A stretch of 64,000 nucleotides of DNA, from the NCBI GenBank assembly GCA_017165825.1, contig CM029367.1, positions 26,062,506-26,126,505 of the forward strand, given 5' to 3'. The translations under genes were made by a program, and so were the position numbers. This document shows positions 49,960 to 64,000 of the stretch, piece after piece. The notes under the pieces are model-generated. The model was not told where the DNA came from and made no database searches. It saw nothing but the letters and a program-made list of their open reading frames with translations. Within the stretch, counting starts at the first letter, position 1. Each line of letters begins with the position of its first letter. The stretch comes from Hepsetus odoe. Taxonomy: Eukaryota > Chordata > Actinopteri > Characiformes > Hepsetidae.

Positions 49960-51470
49960 CTGTCCAAAAAGCAGCGTCCGCAAACGGGAGGGGGTTCTTC
50001 GTCCCACCCTAAATCTCTCCCGAAACCGGTGATTTGGCGCAAAGACCGATTAAAAGTGTGTTTTTATGTCACATGCGCCTTGTCTCTCGGTTCCAATAGG
50101 CCACCACCTTCCCCACTCCTCCCCGCCCCGCCCCGCCCCGCCCCGCGCGCTGCTCGGGGAGGGGCAGGAGGGCAAGACTGAGGAAAGAGGAGTGAACAAG
50201 GAGAGGAGGAGGAGGAGGAGGAGGATAGATACAGACACGGCTTAGGTGGGCTTTTTTTTATATGAAAGGACCGCATCATTATCCACCCGTTCGGGCCTGT
50301 GTGTGTGTGTTTGTTTCCTCTCCCTGTGTTGGTCCGCACGGGAAGTGAAGTGTTAGGCTGTGAACAGTGTATCTCCGTTCTGGTGGCAGTGCGGGCTAAA
50401 CCGCCCAACATTTTTAGACCAGTTTGGGATTACGGCCACTTCCCAGCGCTTGGAAAAAAACCCGAGTATTTGGAGCCTGTTTCGATAGGCCGGGACTGCA
50501 GCCACAACATCGGACTCGCACAAAAACACAAAGGTAGACTTTCTAGGACACTCGTTTTTGTTCTCAGCTCGCATGCGGTTGGAAAAATGAGCGTGATTCT
50601 CCAAAGGTGTGTGTTTAACCAACGCCCCACTCTGGGTTCGTGACTTCGGGAAACTTGGGAGCTAGCTTGCTAAACGTTAGCCGGCTAGCAGTTTTTAGCA
50701 CGCTAGTGGCTTTAGCTTAACCGCACACGAAAGTTGGCCGGCTTATTGGCGTTTGTTTACGGCTGAAAAGTGTGGTTGTGTTTTTAAAAGTTATCTAACG
50801 TCGAGTCCCGTGTTTTGAAAAGTACTTTTTGCGAGGTTTTTTACATCCACGGCTAGCATTAGCGCTCACGGCTAGTCTCGATGCAAATGAAAGCGAAACG
50901 CTGTTGGTGCTTCTTTTTATATGTATTTGTGACTTTGTGAAACTGATTTATGATTTATGTGCAGTGTTTCCTAACTCGCATGACAAAGTGAAGGGGCTGA
51001 TTTTTGTTTCCAGTCTGGGCGATATCTCGACCGTTAACGTTTCCTCAGCCGGAGTCAGGCTAACATTTAGGTTGGGGTTTTCACCTTTGCGCCTCCTGTT
51101 TCTCTCTTTTTTGCAACAGCGCAACTTTCACAGGTCCCATACTGCTGCTTAGTGTTTGAATGCTATTTGGACATGTGTGGTAGTTCCAGCAAAGTTAATC
51201 CCGAACTCAGCCGTTGAGCTCGGGGGGTTCAGCTGCGTTTGAACGTCGGGCGGTTGAGGCTCATCCTCTGAGGAACTGCATCTTTGGGGTCATGTTTGTT
51301 TTTAAAGATGCGCAGGTAATATTACACGGACGCGGTCTCGCTCCGGTGTTTTTTCTATTTCACACTCGAGGGGGAAACAGCCTTGTGACAGATTTGGAGG
51401 CTGGTGAACGAGGCGAAACGTGGCCGCCGTGTTGAACTTGCCCGGGTGTTTGGGCAGAGGTGAAGTTGAG
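49960..51470 (+). promoter_or_regulatory. CpG island promoter and non-coding first exon of ctnnd1
   Basis: A sharp rise in GC and CpG content. Four or more tandem GC boxes (CCCCGCCCCGCCCCGCCCCG, 50120-50145) precede a (GAG)n leader. A candidate first-exon donor is CACAAAG|GTAGAC at 50533/50534. No long ORF with family features is present, as expected for 5' UTR. Assignment to ctnnd1 rests on position and strand. Confidence 0.65.
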
Positions 51471-54000
51471 AGAACCTGTTGAGTAGGTCCTGTGAATGGG
51501 TGTGTGTGGGGGAAGGGACAGGCGTGGTTGTGTGTTTTCTGCTTTGTATCTCGCCCTTTCTCGCATTTACACACAATACAGTGTGAAAGAGCGAGTCAGC
51601 GAGTGGAGAGGCCCTGAGCTCAGTCGGGCTGGGTTTTACTGACTTTGCTGATATATTTAGCATGAGTCACTGGCGTGTGTGAGTGAGCTAACCCAGTTTT
51701 CTCCTTTTTAGAAGCAAGAATGTTAGTTTTCCCCGGAATTACCCTGCGGGTGTGTCTACCTTGACCTGTGGAGGGTGAAAGCGGGACGGGCATGTTACTA
51801 CACGCCATGTTGTCCCAACCGACACCTTTTAATGCACCTCCAGCTTCATTTTTGCTAAAACCGACATAAAGTGTGTCAGGCCCGGGAGAGCCGGCTTGGT
51901 GAACGAGCCTGTGCTCTCGTTTTATTTTCTGGCTCGGTGTAATGAGCGGGTTTACTGTTTCAAGGGTGTGTCCGTCCAACACGGAAGGGGGTTGAGCAGT
52001 TTTAAAATAAATACACGTCCCAGCTGGCGGCCACCACACTGTCCATACTTCACAAATGTAGTTGTTTGGTGGAAACGTGATATAAACCACCCTTAAAAGT
52101 TCAAAGATCCTGTGACTTTGCCCCTTTTTTTTTTGGCTGGAGGGAACGACAGCGGCTGAAAAGTCTAAGCACTGGGAACTCAGCAGCTCCTGCATGAGGG
52201 AAAGGCTGCTGGCCCCTCGCTGGAGAGCGCAAATGTGGCTCAAACCTTCCTAAAGTGTCAGAGAAAAGGTGTTTTCTTTTCCTTTTAATGTATTAGAGAA
52301 AAGTGAAATACTTTCCCCAAACATGCTGGAGAAAATGTGGTTGTTTGTTTCTGGCAGAAAAAAGTACTGGACAGAGGTTTAGGGGCTTTGTAACGTGTCA
52401 GTGAAATTGTTTGGTTTTTTTTCCTCCAAAACCGTCTAGAATTGAATTTTGCCATATGCTGGATAAGTAACTGAAATCTTTAGTATAAAGTGTGGAGTTT
52501 GTTAGAAAAATTAATGTTAAATATTCTAGATGTTGCTTTCACACTAGTCTTTTTGTTGTATTTTTCTGACTCTTGCTTTAAAGGATGATGGTCTAGGGTT
52601 TTTTTTTTTTTTTTTTTAAATAACATAACACTTGTACAAGAGGAGCCTCTTTAAAGGCTATGACCATTTGAATGTTAGTTACACAACTTCATATGAATGT
52701 GTGACATTGGTTTCGCTTGTCAAAGTGTTGGAGGTATGTCTGGGCTCGAAGTTCATGGAGGCGTTAGATTGGATCTTGGCCAAAACGGAGGGATCGGCTT
52801 TTCACATTCAATTTTAACCAGAGTCAGCAAGGACGGGGACCCTCACACATCATGCAGCTTTAGATTCCCTCAGTGTTGCCCTGCAGTTGTATATGTGTGA
52901 AGTGTTGTGAGAAGTTGTTTTGCCCTTCACAAAGTGAGTGTGTGGTTTTTGTTTAAAACCTTAAGTAGGCGCTTGTACTGAAGAAATCTCAGAATGACTG
53001 ACATATTGACTTTCATTCTTTATTTTCACTGGCCCTTGGTAATGCAGTCTTTTTTCCAGCTTTGTGCTTCTGTGTCATTCCAATATCTGTCCAAGCCCTT
53101 TCTTGACTGTTTTGTCTGCATTTGATATCAAGTTTCAGCCATCGCTTCCTCATTAACGCACTGTCTCCATGTCCTGTTTATTAAAGCTAGTCTGACAAAA
53201 GGTCTTGTGTCCCTAATTATTTTTCCAATATGGCTGGTTAGAGCTGAAGTTTGCCTTTTTAAAGTTAATGATCCATGCTTACTGCTGCTTAATAGAAAAG
53301 GCTTGTTTTCTTTTCTCTTAAAATTGACAAGTTGCACTGTGTTCAACTTTAACTGGATATAAATCCCATTTCCAGAAAATTTACTCTTACGGTTAAAGTA
53401 AGCTGTACTTCCATATCAGTTGGAAGCGCTATGTTTTTGTTTAATTGGTTTTAATAACACAAAATAGCACCAGTTTTAAAGCTTTTGTTTTCTAAGTTAT
53501 GCCATGAATTTAATGGTGTTGCTTTGTCAAGCATCTTTACATTGTTTAGCTAACACTGAAACAGTAACATTGAACTTCATGGTATACCCGTATGAAGGGT
53601 TGTCCCATCAACCCATATTTTTTTTTTTTTCTCCTCTTTGATACTCAAGTTTAGCTTAAGAGTCAACAGCTGTTGTCTCCGACATTCTCCCCCTGCTATA
53701 CAAGAGCATCCCTGCTGACTGGCTGGTACAGCTGTGCTCAGTGGCATGCGGTAAGCGCCACTTGCACACACTTCATCACTCAAGTTTTTGCACATGGCCA
53801 TGAATTAAAGCTGCATCTTTATCAGGATTCATACCATGACCTGTCTGGGTATCACCTAAATCTGAAGTGTGTGTGTGGACAGTAGGTGTTTAGAGTTTTG
53901 ATGTTAAGTGGCTTAGTGTTCTAAAACCTGTTCTCTCATTAGCAGATACAAACGATTAAGCATGCATGCAAATTGAATTAGTTTGGCCTAATGTGGCTTA

Positions 54001-54180
54001 CATTTACGTTTGCGGCATTTAGCAGACGCTCTTATCCAGAGCGTCTTCCATGTCCTAAGTACAGGGACAAGTCGGGGTTAAGGGTCTTGCTCAGGGACCC
54101 AGTGGTGGTAGTGCCAGAGGTGGGATTTGAAACTGGGAAGAGCCATAGGCAAATACCCAACCACTAGACCACCCTAGGCC
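54001..54180 (-). mobile_element. tRNA-derived SINE, family A
   Basis: GCGGCATTTAGCAGACGCTC at the left, with CCACTAGACCACCCTAGGCC (inverted box A) at the right. Confidence 0.75.
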
Positions 54181-56136
54181 CATCCCTCTGCTTATTTGCC
54201 AATCATAACTGAGATTTAGTTAGTTCTTTGATGGCCATTTATGCAATTTGTCTGATTTGATCAATACTCCATAGCATCAGTGTGTCATTTTCACATAATT
54301 CATGTAGAGCTCTGTCATCTACACTTGCACAGCAATACTGAATTTTAGGTTTTGTGGCATTGATTGGTAAGTATAAAATAAATAAATAAAAGCTTGTGAA
54401 ACTTGGAATTATAATTCTCATTCAGTTTGATCAGTACTGCCCATTACTGTATAAAAGTAAGGGCATGTGTATGGATATTTTGTTGCTGCAGTGTCAAAAG
54501 TCACAGTTGAATGTGGGGAATGCAGTCTGGATTGACACAGATGTTAGTTTGAAGCGCCCCCCCCCCCAAAAAAAAAAAAAAACTATTATTGATTTCCAGT
54601 GTAAGATGCCCGTTTTGACTTGCTTGGTTGTTTTCTCATGGAAAAAAAGCCATGCACAAAGTTTTACTCTGTTCTGGGTCAGGCCTATTTAGAGGAGTGG
54701 CAGTTTTTTTGTTTTTTTTTTTTTTTTCCCTTCCTTTTTTTCTTCCCCCCCCTGGAGAAGACTTGGAGCTTGGTACTGTTGCCAAAAATAAAACTGAACT
54801 GATGCTCAGAAAGGGCTATATCATAACTACAGAGTGTCTGTATTCAAAGTGTGCTTTGAAGAGATGCCCTTTGATCATAAGAATGGGGTATTAGGTAGTG
54901 TGTGTATCCAGTTCTTAATGTGTGTTTTCGTCTTCATGCCCTCACGATGAAGATCCATTTTGTATTGAGATGCTGCTGTTTTTTGTGTTGAATTCACAGC
55001 AATAATTGTGAAGATAGGAGTTGATAATATAAAAATTAGAGAAATAATGTAGAAAAAAAGTCTTGTACTGCTTATTACCAAGATTGAAACTTGAAATGGA
55101 GATACAGTCGTGATTGCAGGTGTGCGTTCATTAGAAGCTCAGTTCACAGGTGCAACAGAGCATGTTACAGGAAAAGGTGTGCGTCACTGAACCCCCCCTA
55201 CCCCCCCATTAGCCTGAACCTCTCTGAGTCATTGCTTTCACGCTATGAATCAGACACTGATAGACTGAACCCAGACATAGGAGATGAATATGGGTTGAAG
55301 AGAATGAGAGGGGTGTATTTTGGAAAAGGAAGAGGACTTTTTAGGTATTCTGAGGCCGAGAGACTGGCTGAGACAGGATCAGACACGCCACAGCACCAGC
55401 CGGAATGTGTGTGCGCGCGTGTATGCACACGTCTGCCTGGTTTTCTGCATGTGTGTTTTCTCATTGGAAGGCATGTTAAGGAAGAGTGTAAAACAGTTTT
55501 AGAAGTCCATGACTGCTGTGTCTGTGTTTTCAAGGACAGTAACCCCCACCCCCCCTCCACACACACACACTTGGACACACATTTACTATTGTTCCCTGTA
55601 CCTCCAGATGGACAGCTGCAAACCCCCCCACCTCCCCCCCGCCCCGTTTGCCCTCGCTCGCTCTCTCTCGCTCTCTCACTTTCTCACTCACTTTATTATT
55701 ATTATTATTATATTTATATATAATAATCATATCTCTGTGGTATCACTAGTGAAGTATAGTTCTGAGCTGTATGAGAGTACATCTCGCTTGTGGAGTTGAG
55801 GGAGCTGTGCTGTTTTAGCAATGTAGCTTTGTCCTTGGCAGGAGTGAGCTTCCGTTTTGAGTTCACTCTCGTTTTAGAAGCTACTGTTTTGAGGATTCTT
55901 TCACCCTGCTTGTTGGTTTTGTCTGGGGCGAGTGCAGTTTTGTGGTCCTTGATCTGGGCTCCAAGCTAACTTTTTTGCAGAAAAATTCCAGAGTCCAACA
56001 AAAGTGAGTTTTGCCAAGTCAATCTTTACAAAGTAGAGTTTGTTCTTTTTAAATGTATTTCCCCCCTTAAAATGTCTGCTGCTGTGAAAATTTCAACTGT
56101 TATCTGTTCTCCCTTTTGTATTCTCATGTTCACTGT

Positions 56137-56450
<314 letters not shown>

Positions 56451-57193
56451 AGAGAAAAATGCAGCATCCTGTCATAATCAGTGTTCCTCAGATTATGATC
56501 AAAAGGCAAAGTTAAAAAGTAGACTACTCTTTTTGGCTTGGTTTCAAGTAGAACTTGCATTTCTCACCTTTTGCCTGTAGCATGGCTTGGGTCCAGGCTT
56601 GATTTCTTGGAATGTCATACAGTGGTGTATGACCACTTGACATTATTATTTTTTTCATGCTTTTACTGAGAAATGTGGTCCAGTATTAGACATCTGTGAT
56701 TTGCAGAAGTATGAACCTTTTAAGATTAGCCTTTATTTTGCAGTGGAAAGAAGTCTGGGCTGACAAGATTTCAGGAAGTGTTATTGATGCTTATCTGCCT
56801 ACAAAAGATTTAAAAACCTCAAAAAAAAAGTCTTGACTTGTGTATAAATGAAGGAAATTCCTGGCTATTGTTATTTTCCCCAAAGAGTAATTTATCAACA
56901 AAGATCACTCAAAGAGCACAGTGTGTGATGGTCTTGGAGGTTAGGATAGAGTAGATTAGAAGATATGGCAACATTTTAATACATAAGGCCTCTTTTTGTG
57001 TGTTGTTGCACTCTGTATTAAAATTTTAGATTAGTATTGTATTAGTATTTATTCATGTTCATGTTTAATACATTTATACATGTATTAGTATTTTTAATTA
57101 AGTCCTAGTGGGGGTGGGAATGGTTCCTAGGTTTTTTTTTTTTGTGGGCAGCCCAAATATACATGTACAATAGAGTTAAATGTCGCTGGATAT

Positions 57194-57196
57194 TAT

Positions 57197-57243
<47 letters not shown>
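57194..57243 (+). repeat. Poly(T) tract
   Basis: An uninterrupted T run of roughly 45-50 nt in ctnnd1 intron 1. Confidence 0.9.
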
Positions 57244-57247
<4 letters not shown>

Positions 57248-60006
57248 AATACATAATATTAAAGCTGTTTTTTTGGTGTGGAAAGCCTTGAAATGTGGAG
57301 ATCTGAACCTAGAAATAGAACACAGGAAACAGCTTCTTCTCACCTGCAGCTCACACTGTGCAGCTCCCTACCCTTCTCACCGAACTGGTGCTAATTAGCC
57401 AGTTAAGATTGGCAAGTCATTTATTTATAAACCACTCGTGTTAAGATTGCGTCTAGTAAGTGGAATGTCAAGATGCCACAAAATAACCATACTTGCATCG
57501 TAGTGTTCAAAGTGTAGGAATTGTGGTAAAACATGTGGATTAAATGGTTACTTTGACCCTCAATTTCAAACTGGGCACACCCTCTCCACTAGCAGTGTTT
57601 CTGCCTCTGGCATGTTATGAGGTTCATTAAAGTTGAGTGGTATCAAAATTTTGATACCCCACTAGTCCTAAAATCATACCTCTGAGTAACATATTGTAGG
57701 TTATGAAATGGCCTTTGATGGATTGGCAGAAAATATCATCATGCTTCAAGGAATTTTCACAATAATTTTTGTCAGATGAGTGTTAGCTCAGCTCAAGGCT
57801 TTGATTAAATGTTTGGTTCCAAAATGTGTCAGAGCAGAATAAGACTGTGAAGATTCAGGGCCTGAAACAAATTTATCTTTATTATAAAATGGCCTTATTT
57901 GAGTTTTTTTAATGCCAGAATATTTTCACAGTACTCCAGATAAAGGAAGCATCTGTCAGCCACACACTAAATAACTTTGTTTAAAAAAAAAAAAAAAAAA
58001 AGAGGAGAAAAGTTATGGCATGCTAGCTTTGAGCCATCCTAAGCCAAAGTTAGCTCAAATTGTTGCTTAATTGTTTAATTAAAATGATGAAATTTGTATG
58101 AAGTAATACTGCAGAGCTTAGATGGTTGTTTGTCATTGTGACCATGTTTTCTTTATAGAAACAATGCCTGATAATTTCTCAGCATTAGGAAAGGTTAATG
58201 TGCAAATCTGTCCTTCAACTCCTGGATTACAGGAAACTTAGGTTTTGGATTAGTTTAGTGTGCTTGGATGTTGGTATTGCTATGACAGTTTAAACAAATT
58301 TGCATAGGAGAGAATGTCTAGTTAAAAGTGAAACTGACGGAACTGTCCAACAGAAGGTAGCTTCAATGTTGAGGTACATAAAGGCCAATGTTCAAAATGC
58401 TTTTAGGTAATGTTGAATGTTAGACTCCTCCAAAAATAACTGAAGCATGACCAACAAGAAATGTCCCAAGTGAGAGAGACATTGTCTCATGGTGACGGTG
58501 TAGCAGCCCTTAGTGATTATTAGATTTGAGTCCTGTTAAGAGTTGCCTTGGTCATGATGACTGATCACTTAGCTGTGCTTTATTTTGTAGATCAACTTTT
58601 TTTTACATACAGCTCTCTCCTGTTCTAAGCTGTGTCTCAACTCACTATGCCTGCCTGTACATGATGGCCCTTTCTGGATCTCACTTTCTCACACGTTACT
58701 CATCCTTACAGAAACCAGTTTGGTTTCCTTGGTGTGTGTGTGTGCGTGCTGGTTTTCCATCAGTTTTATCACTCTTAGCTGGAAAACTACTCGCAAATGC
58801 ATGCCCAAGGCTTTAGCCAGCATGTCAGTTTACCATTTAGGGCTTGTTATCTTAAGTCAACTATCTTCCCGTTATGAATCCGAGCACAATGAAAATGGGG
58901 AAAAAATTAATGTTGCTCTCATGTTAGAAATTGACTAAACCTGTAACTAGCTTACAAACTAAGCTATAAAGCATGGTGAATGCTGCTTTTTAAAGCTGTA
59001 TATCCAACATTTTATTTTTGCATTACATTTTTTCCCCCCCCGAAATCATCTTATGATTGTCAGTATTTGTCAAAAACAGTTATTAATATTTTCGGATTTT
59101 TATTCCTTTAAAATGTATTCACAGCTACTGTGCTTTCAAAACCACTGGCTGTCTTGTATTATGCTTCATTCAAAAATCAGTCCAAATTTAAGCTTTTCAT
59201 GTCACATTTAATATGAATGGGAAACAATGAAATTGAAGTCGATTGTAAACTAGTAATGCCCTGAAATTTTACAGAATGCCCTGAAAATAATGCCCTGAAA
59301 ATAACTCAACCATAATTCAAAACATACTTTAAAAATTTAAAAAACACAAAAATTCTATTCTTTAGTTATCTTAAAACATATAAAATGAGAAGGCAATTAA
59401 TGCATTAACTGTAGGTCCCAAAACAATGAAGCTTATTAGTCTATAAATCGCTATTATACTCCTGGTGATTTGCCTTGTGATTCTTCTATCCTTTCTGCAT
59501 TCTTTTTATTGTAATCTGCATATTGAAGAGGATGCGGTTTTCTGCTTTTTCTCATACCTGTAATGAGGACATCTTTGGGTATGCATTCCTTTTATGCACC
59601 ACTTTCATGGTCTTTTGTCCCTCATAGAAACCATGAAATGGATACGGTTTCTTTCCCTGCTGCTGCTTAAACACTTCTGCACAGTTTTGTTTATCTGGAC
59701 ACTTTGTAGACTTATTTGATCATTTTATTCCATTAAATGTTTTTGTCAACTTGTTTCAATTGCTGCAATTTTGGTGCATTGCTGATGTTTACACCCTACA
59801 AAAATCTTTGTAAATGCATTGCTCAAGGGTCATTTGGGTCTTCTGCTGTTGCTGGTAATGTGTTCTTGTTAGCCTTATTGTCTGAGATGTAGTGGGTTGT
59901 GAAGTGTGTGTGTCTCTCTCTCTCTCTCTCTCTCTCACACCCCCCCCTTCCTCTTTTCTCTGTGCAGTGGTGTGAGCGTAATGCTTTCTTTTCTCTCTCA
60001 GTGTGT

Positions 60007-63000
60007 ATGGAGCAGTGTGAGAATGCCGCGTCTCTGTTGGCCTCCGTGCGTGAGCAGGAGATGCAGTTTGAGCGTCTGACTCGAGCTCTGGAGGAGGAAA
60101 GGAGGAGTGTAGGTCCCTCAGGCACTCTGCCACGCCCCCTCCCCACCCTGCAGGTAACGCCTCCTCCCACAATTCAAGTGACCACTGGGGTCACACTTCA
60201 TTATGCCGTCCCACACCCATTTTCAACCTCCTCAAGAGTCTGCGCCGCCCTCCCCACCTTCTATGTTTGCCCTGTGTCATCATTCATGGTGACCGCATCA
60301 ATCCCATGTCATTGTCTGCCTTACATCATCCTACCTTCAGTGCATGGTGACTCATCTCCTGAAGTTTCTTCCCTCATCATGTTTTTTCCCTATCATTTGC
60401 ATCCTCTTCACTGTATGCCATCAAACACTCAGCTTTCCCATTCGTCTTGCATTCGGCTTACTGCGTCACCAATGTGCTGAGTTTGTATCTTAACCTTCTG
60501 ACAGACAAATATCAGATCACAGATCTGGGATCAGCTTTGTTTGACATCAGTCATGCATGCTAATATTCCATCAACTCCATACCAACAGTACACATTTCTT
60601 GTGCTTGGTATCCTGGAAGTTTTGTTCTGTCATCAGTATACTTTGTGTACTCGCATGCTTTGTGTTTCTCGAATTATCAAATGTCTGTCTGAACACATTC
60701 ATTGTGCTTATTTGACACTTCTTTGGATTTACTCTGATGCTTAATCAGTATGATTGAATGTGACTAAAGTATGATGGATACCATGGTTGTGCTCATAATT
60801 AGCCATGTATATCTATAGATTTGCATATTTAATATTGGATAGACCTGTTTTCACAATGTCCTATGAGATGAAACCTTGCAAGGTTTGATCTTGGTCTGTT
60901 GAAGGAAACCCTGTTGCTGATTAGAGAGAATGCAGCTTTATCACTGGCACTCTTGTTGACAAAGGGTGGTGAAAGAATTCATGAGTTCCTTTCATATTGT
61001 TTCACAGAAGAATGCCTTAACATTAGTTATATTAGCTTAGTTTTTTTTTTTGTATCAAAATGGATATTGTAAAACACAGTATGGTTTTCAGAGCACATTG
61101 TGAAAATTGTTAGTACTTGTAGAACACTAAGCAGCTGTATGTTTATTTGTAAGCCTGTTTGACCATTTAATTAGAATGCATTCTATTAGAACGCACAATA
61201 GTGCAGTGCAAGGAGTTCTGAGAGATTTTCTAAACTTATTTTGCTTTTGTCAATATTTTGTCCTTGTATCTCTCATGCCTTTGTTTGTTTCATCTCATTT
61301 TATATCCTAACATTTTTTGCCATTTGCCATAAATGTGGACTTATGATCATACTTAAAACGTGCTATACTGTTGGAATGGCTTTAAGTTTTTGAGTTCTAA
61401 GCATCAGTAACCCCCTTGTTTCTGTTAAAATTTCTCAAAAGATTTCAAGACTACTACTACAAAGCGGTTATTTATTTATTGATTAAAAGTCTTTAATGGG
61501 TAGAAATAGTTGATTGTCAGTCTTGATAAACATATTTGAGATTTTTCTCTCTTCTCTTAACTGATGAAATATGATTGAAATATGGTGTTGCAAATTTTAC
61601 TTTTCAACATGAATAACATTTGGCTTTTAGGGAATGCTGGGTGATGGTGTCATACCAATAAGGATTCTACTCTAAGAAAATGTATTTTTAATTGTTGTGC
61701 CTTGCCAAGAATGTGAAGCTAGTGGCAATTTACCAATGCAGCATGTTCAGGCAAAACCATTCTTTGTTAATTGAGGCTAGTATGGCCAGACAGAAAACTC
61801 CCAAAAGCCTTGATGACTGTGTGATAGAAGCCAGAAATCGTAAGAAACTGGTTTAGTCAGTGTAGTCAGCCCTCATTGAAAGGGAGCTTTGACCCTTGCC
61901 GGAAGTTGCTCAACGTCTAGCAGACATTTTACAGTTGGTCTTCTGCTCATCTGTCTTCATTCGGCATGAAATGACACTCGCCACTCCCTTTTTATGATTG
62001 TTGGCTTTTTAGATTGAATCAGTCTTTTTTTTGTGATTGCATGTATTATCCCTGCAGTATATTGCTTTTGCCCTTATGATTTAGACAATGTATTACTTTT
62101 TCTCAGTTCTGGTTCACACACAAGCATTGTCTATTGTGCTGTTTGTCTTGTTCTTTCATACAGTCCAGATAAAGAGAGAATGTACATGAAGTTCAGTGGT
62201 TTGGAATGCTACAATCGGCCTTATCTTCTGCCTGTTGACATAGTTTTTAGTTGTATTAAGAGGCCGAGCAGGCCCTGGGCCTAACTGCTGACAGGTTCTC
62301 ACAAGCCCGGGCCTTGCCTCAACTCCCTTCCACCTAGCTCAGAGGCTCCCTCAGAAGGATGGAATGAGTAATGTGTTCAATCCCTGCCTGTTTCCCTTAT
62401 GGAACTGAGAGTGTGTGTTTTGCATGCCATTGCTGTAGTTGCATGAGTGAGCTTTTCCGGAAGCCATTGTTTTCCTCTTCCCTCTCAATCTTGCAAACTC
62501 CATGTCAGTCATTCATTTTGTTGTTTTTATCTTGTAACTGAATAATTACAGTCTCTTGCTTCGATAGTCAATGCATGTAGACTATATGGGGTGTTTTTTT
62601 TTTTTTTTTTTTAAATGTTCCTCAGCCTAGTATGTCTGAGGCTGATGACATTTTCTCCAGTGTACTGCAGAAACCTGCTACTGTTTTGGGTTAGCCAGCT
62701 GATTGCTGATCTTTGACATCCCTACTTTTGTCGCGTATGCATTTGTATGTGGTTTCACAAGTCAAATTTGAGTTTTAAGTGAGGTTGTCCTGTGAAGACG
62801 CATTGTATACTTTCCTATTTTTACATTAGATTAACCCCCCACCCCCATTCCTGTCCCTTTCAGAACGGGCGTATTCCTGGTGATGCAGAATTAGAGAGGC
62901 TCAAATTAAACGAGAGTTATATCAACGGGACACAGGTAAGCATGCGTGCATGGGATGGTGCCTCCCCCCCCCCCCCTGCATTCATAAAGATTTATGAATC

Positions 63001-64000
63001 AATTTACCAGTCCTAGTAGACAAAAAAAATTGCATCATGAAGTAAGTTTAGCTGCAGTGTATATTGTTCAAAAATAGCCAAGGAAGTTATTTTGCCACCA
63101 CGGGTTAAACATGTGAGTATAAAGCAGTGCAACAGTCACTGATAGTGATTCATGGGCATTAAAGGGTTTTTTTTCTTTCTTTTTTTTTTCTTTTCTTCTT
63201 TCCCCTTTACATGGCAATGTGCTTATGGCTATAGAATTTGTTCCATAGTCAAACTGATATTTGCACTTTAACTTCACAAACGAAAATTTAACTTTTTAGC
63301 ATTGTTTTTAGCATTAATAGTATAATATTTTGTAGAATTATAGAGACCAGATATGTATGCGCAGTCTTTGAGATCGTGTATGTTGTGGCCAGGTGGTGTT
63401 TGATAGACAGGAAACATTTTATAGCATATGGTTGCTGCTCACTATTGTTCTTTTGTTTGTATGTGTGTGCGCTTGCATGTACTCTTTACAGTACAGGATG
63501 TTGGACCCAGGGCATGTTGTTGAGACTGTCACTGTAGAGGAGGATCCCCAGCAGACAACACCAGTCATTTCTGTTGAAACAAGCGAGGATGGCACCACAC
63601 GGCGCACTGAAACTACAGTAAGGCCTTTTGCTTGGCTGTCTTGTTACTGATTTATACATATAGGCAGTTCAATTTAATCCAATTTAATCCAAGCCCACAA
63701 ATGGGACCTCCTAGATGTCACCTTTCTTACCACTGTTCTCTTGAGTGTTAATTTTATTAATTATGCTAGATTTCTCTCAAAGGTACATTTTTAAATGATT
63801 TGATTTTTTCCCCCCCCCATTAGGTTAAGAAAGTTACCAAAACCACCACCACCCGTACAGTTATACCTTCAGTCTCTGACACACTCTCTCTAGATGGCAC
63901 TGGTTCTGTCACTGGTATGAGTGCTTATAATGCACCAATGGAACGCATGTACAGACAGGCAGGTGGACACATGGACTACCCAACTGCTACTGTCCCTCGC
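60007..64000 (+). CDS. ctnnd1: Catenin delta-1 (p120-catenin), N-terminal exons, runs off window
   Basis: Coding exons 60007-60153, 62864-62935, 63492-63617 and 63824-64000, all joining in phase 0 with GT-AG sites. The start ATG follows an acceptor at 60001. The first exon gives the coiled coil ENAASLLASVREQEMQFERL then TRALEEERR, matching the long isoform start of p120-catenin. Then come NGRIPGDAELER, YRMLDPGHVVETVTVEEDP, ISVETSEDGTTRRTETT and VKKVTKTTTTRTV. The product binds cadherin juxtamembrane tails through armadillo repeats, which lie beyond 64000, stabilises junctions and regulates Rho GTPases. ARVCF and CTNND2 are relatives, but the NGR-GDAELER exon and the TETTVKKV stretch fit ctnnd1 best. 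The first 174 codons are visible. Confidence 0.9.

Noticed and set aside
51620..52243. 207-codon minus-strand ORF in the ctnnd1 CpG region
   Set aside because: No recognisable domain, composition typical of a chance ORF in GC-rich DNA, and it lies antisense within ctnnd1 intron 1.
55091..55723. 210-codon plus-strand ORF
   Set aside because: Its later part is microsatellite-derived (proline, serine and tyrosine runs), and no splice context or family resemblance was seen.

Overview
This is vertebrate nuclear DNA, almost certainly from a teleost fish. Genes are split by GT-AG introns. Intergenic DNA and introns are packed with tRNA-derived SINEs, decayed Tc1/mariner transposases, foldback elements, a CAGGGGTGGGCAAC-ended hAT-type element and long microsatellites, in the style of fish genomes. 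The protein set is also fish-like, including a VWA7/VWA10-type gene. I cannot name the species; an otophysan such as a catfish or characin would fit, but that is a guess.

Five real genes are visible. (1) 88-4458, plus: a four-exon C2H2 zinc-finger gene, 1042 aa, with seven C-terminal fingers and a repeated seven-residue VPP[VI]QSx stretch in its last exon. (2) 11513-18849, minus: eleven 3' exons of a VWA7/VWA10-like gene. All junctions are phase-compatible, but one exon (13998-14260) carries stops and frame changes, and the 5' end is not found. (3) 24208-30794, plus: a complete seven-exon neuronal calcium-binding protein, best matched to CaBP2. (4) 34268-42354, minus: a complete twelve-exon slc43a3 transporter, 495 aa. 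(5) about 50000-64000, plus: the CpG-island promoter, a long first intron and the first four coding exons of ctnnd1 (p120-catenin), which runs off the window. slc43a3 and ctnnd1 are head to head, and from memory the human orthologues lie in one region of chromosome 11.

Between genes 1 and 2, two direct repeats of about 410 bp (6845-7262 and 10687-11101) enclose about 3.4 kb. Its minus strand holds decayed IQ-motif repeats resembling ASPM, two open coiled-coil-like stretches and a CCAAT-rich block. This is the most unusual region of the window. It looks like a captured or retroposed cell-division gene, now dead.

The rest is repeat-derived or featureless. A 500-N assembly gap lies at 19717-20216, next to an internally deleted LINE and flanked on the right by an AG microsatellite. 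No CRISPR, rRNA or functional tRNA gene was seen. All exon boundaries are read by eye from splice consensus, reading phase and remembered protein families, without database searches.
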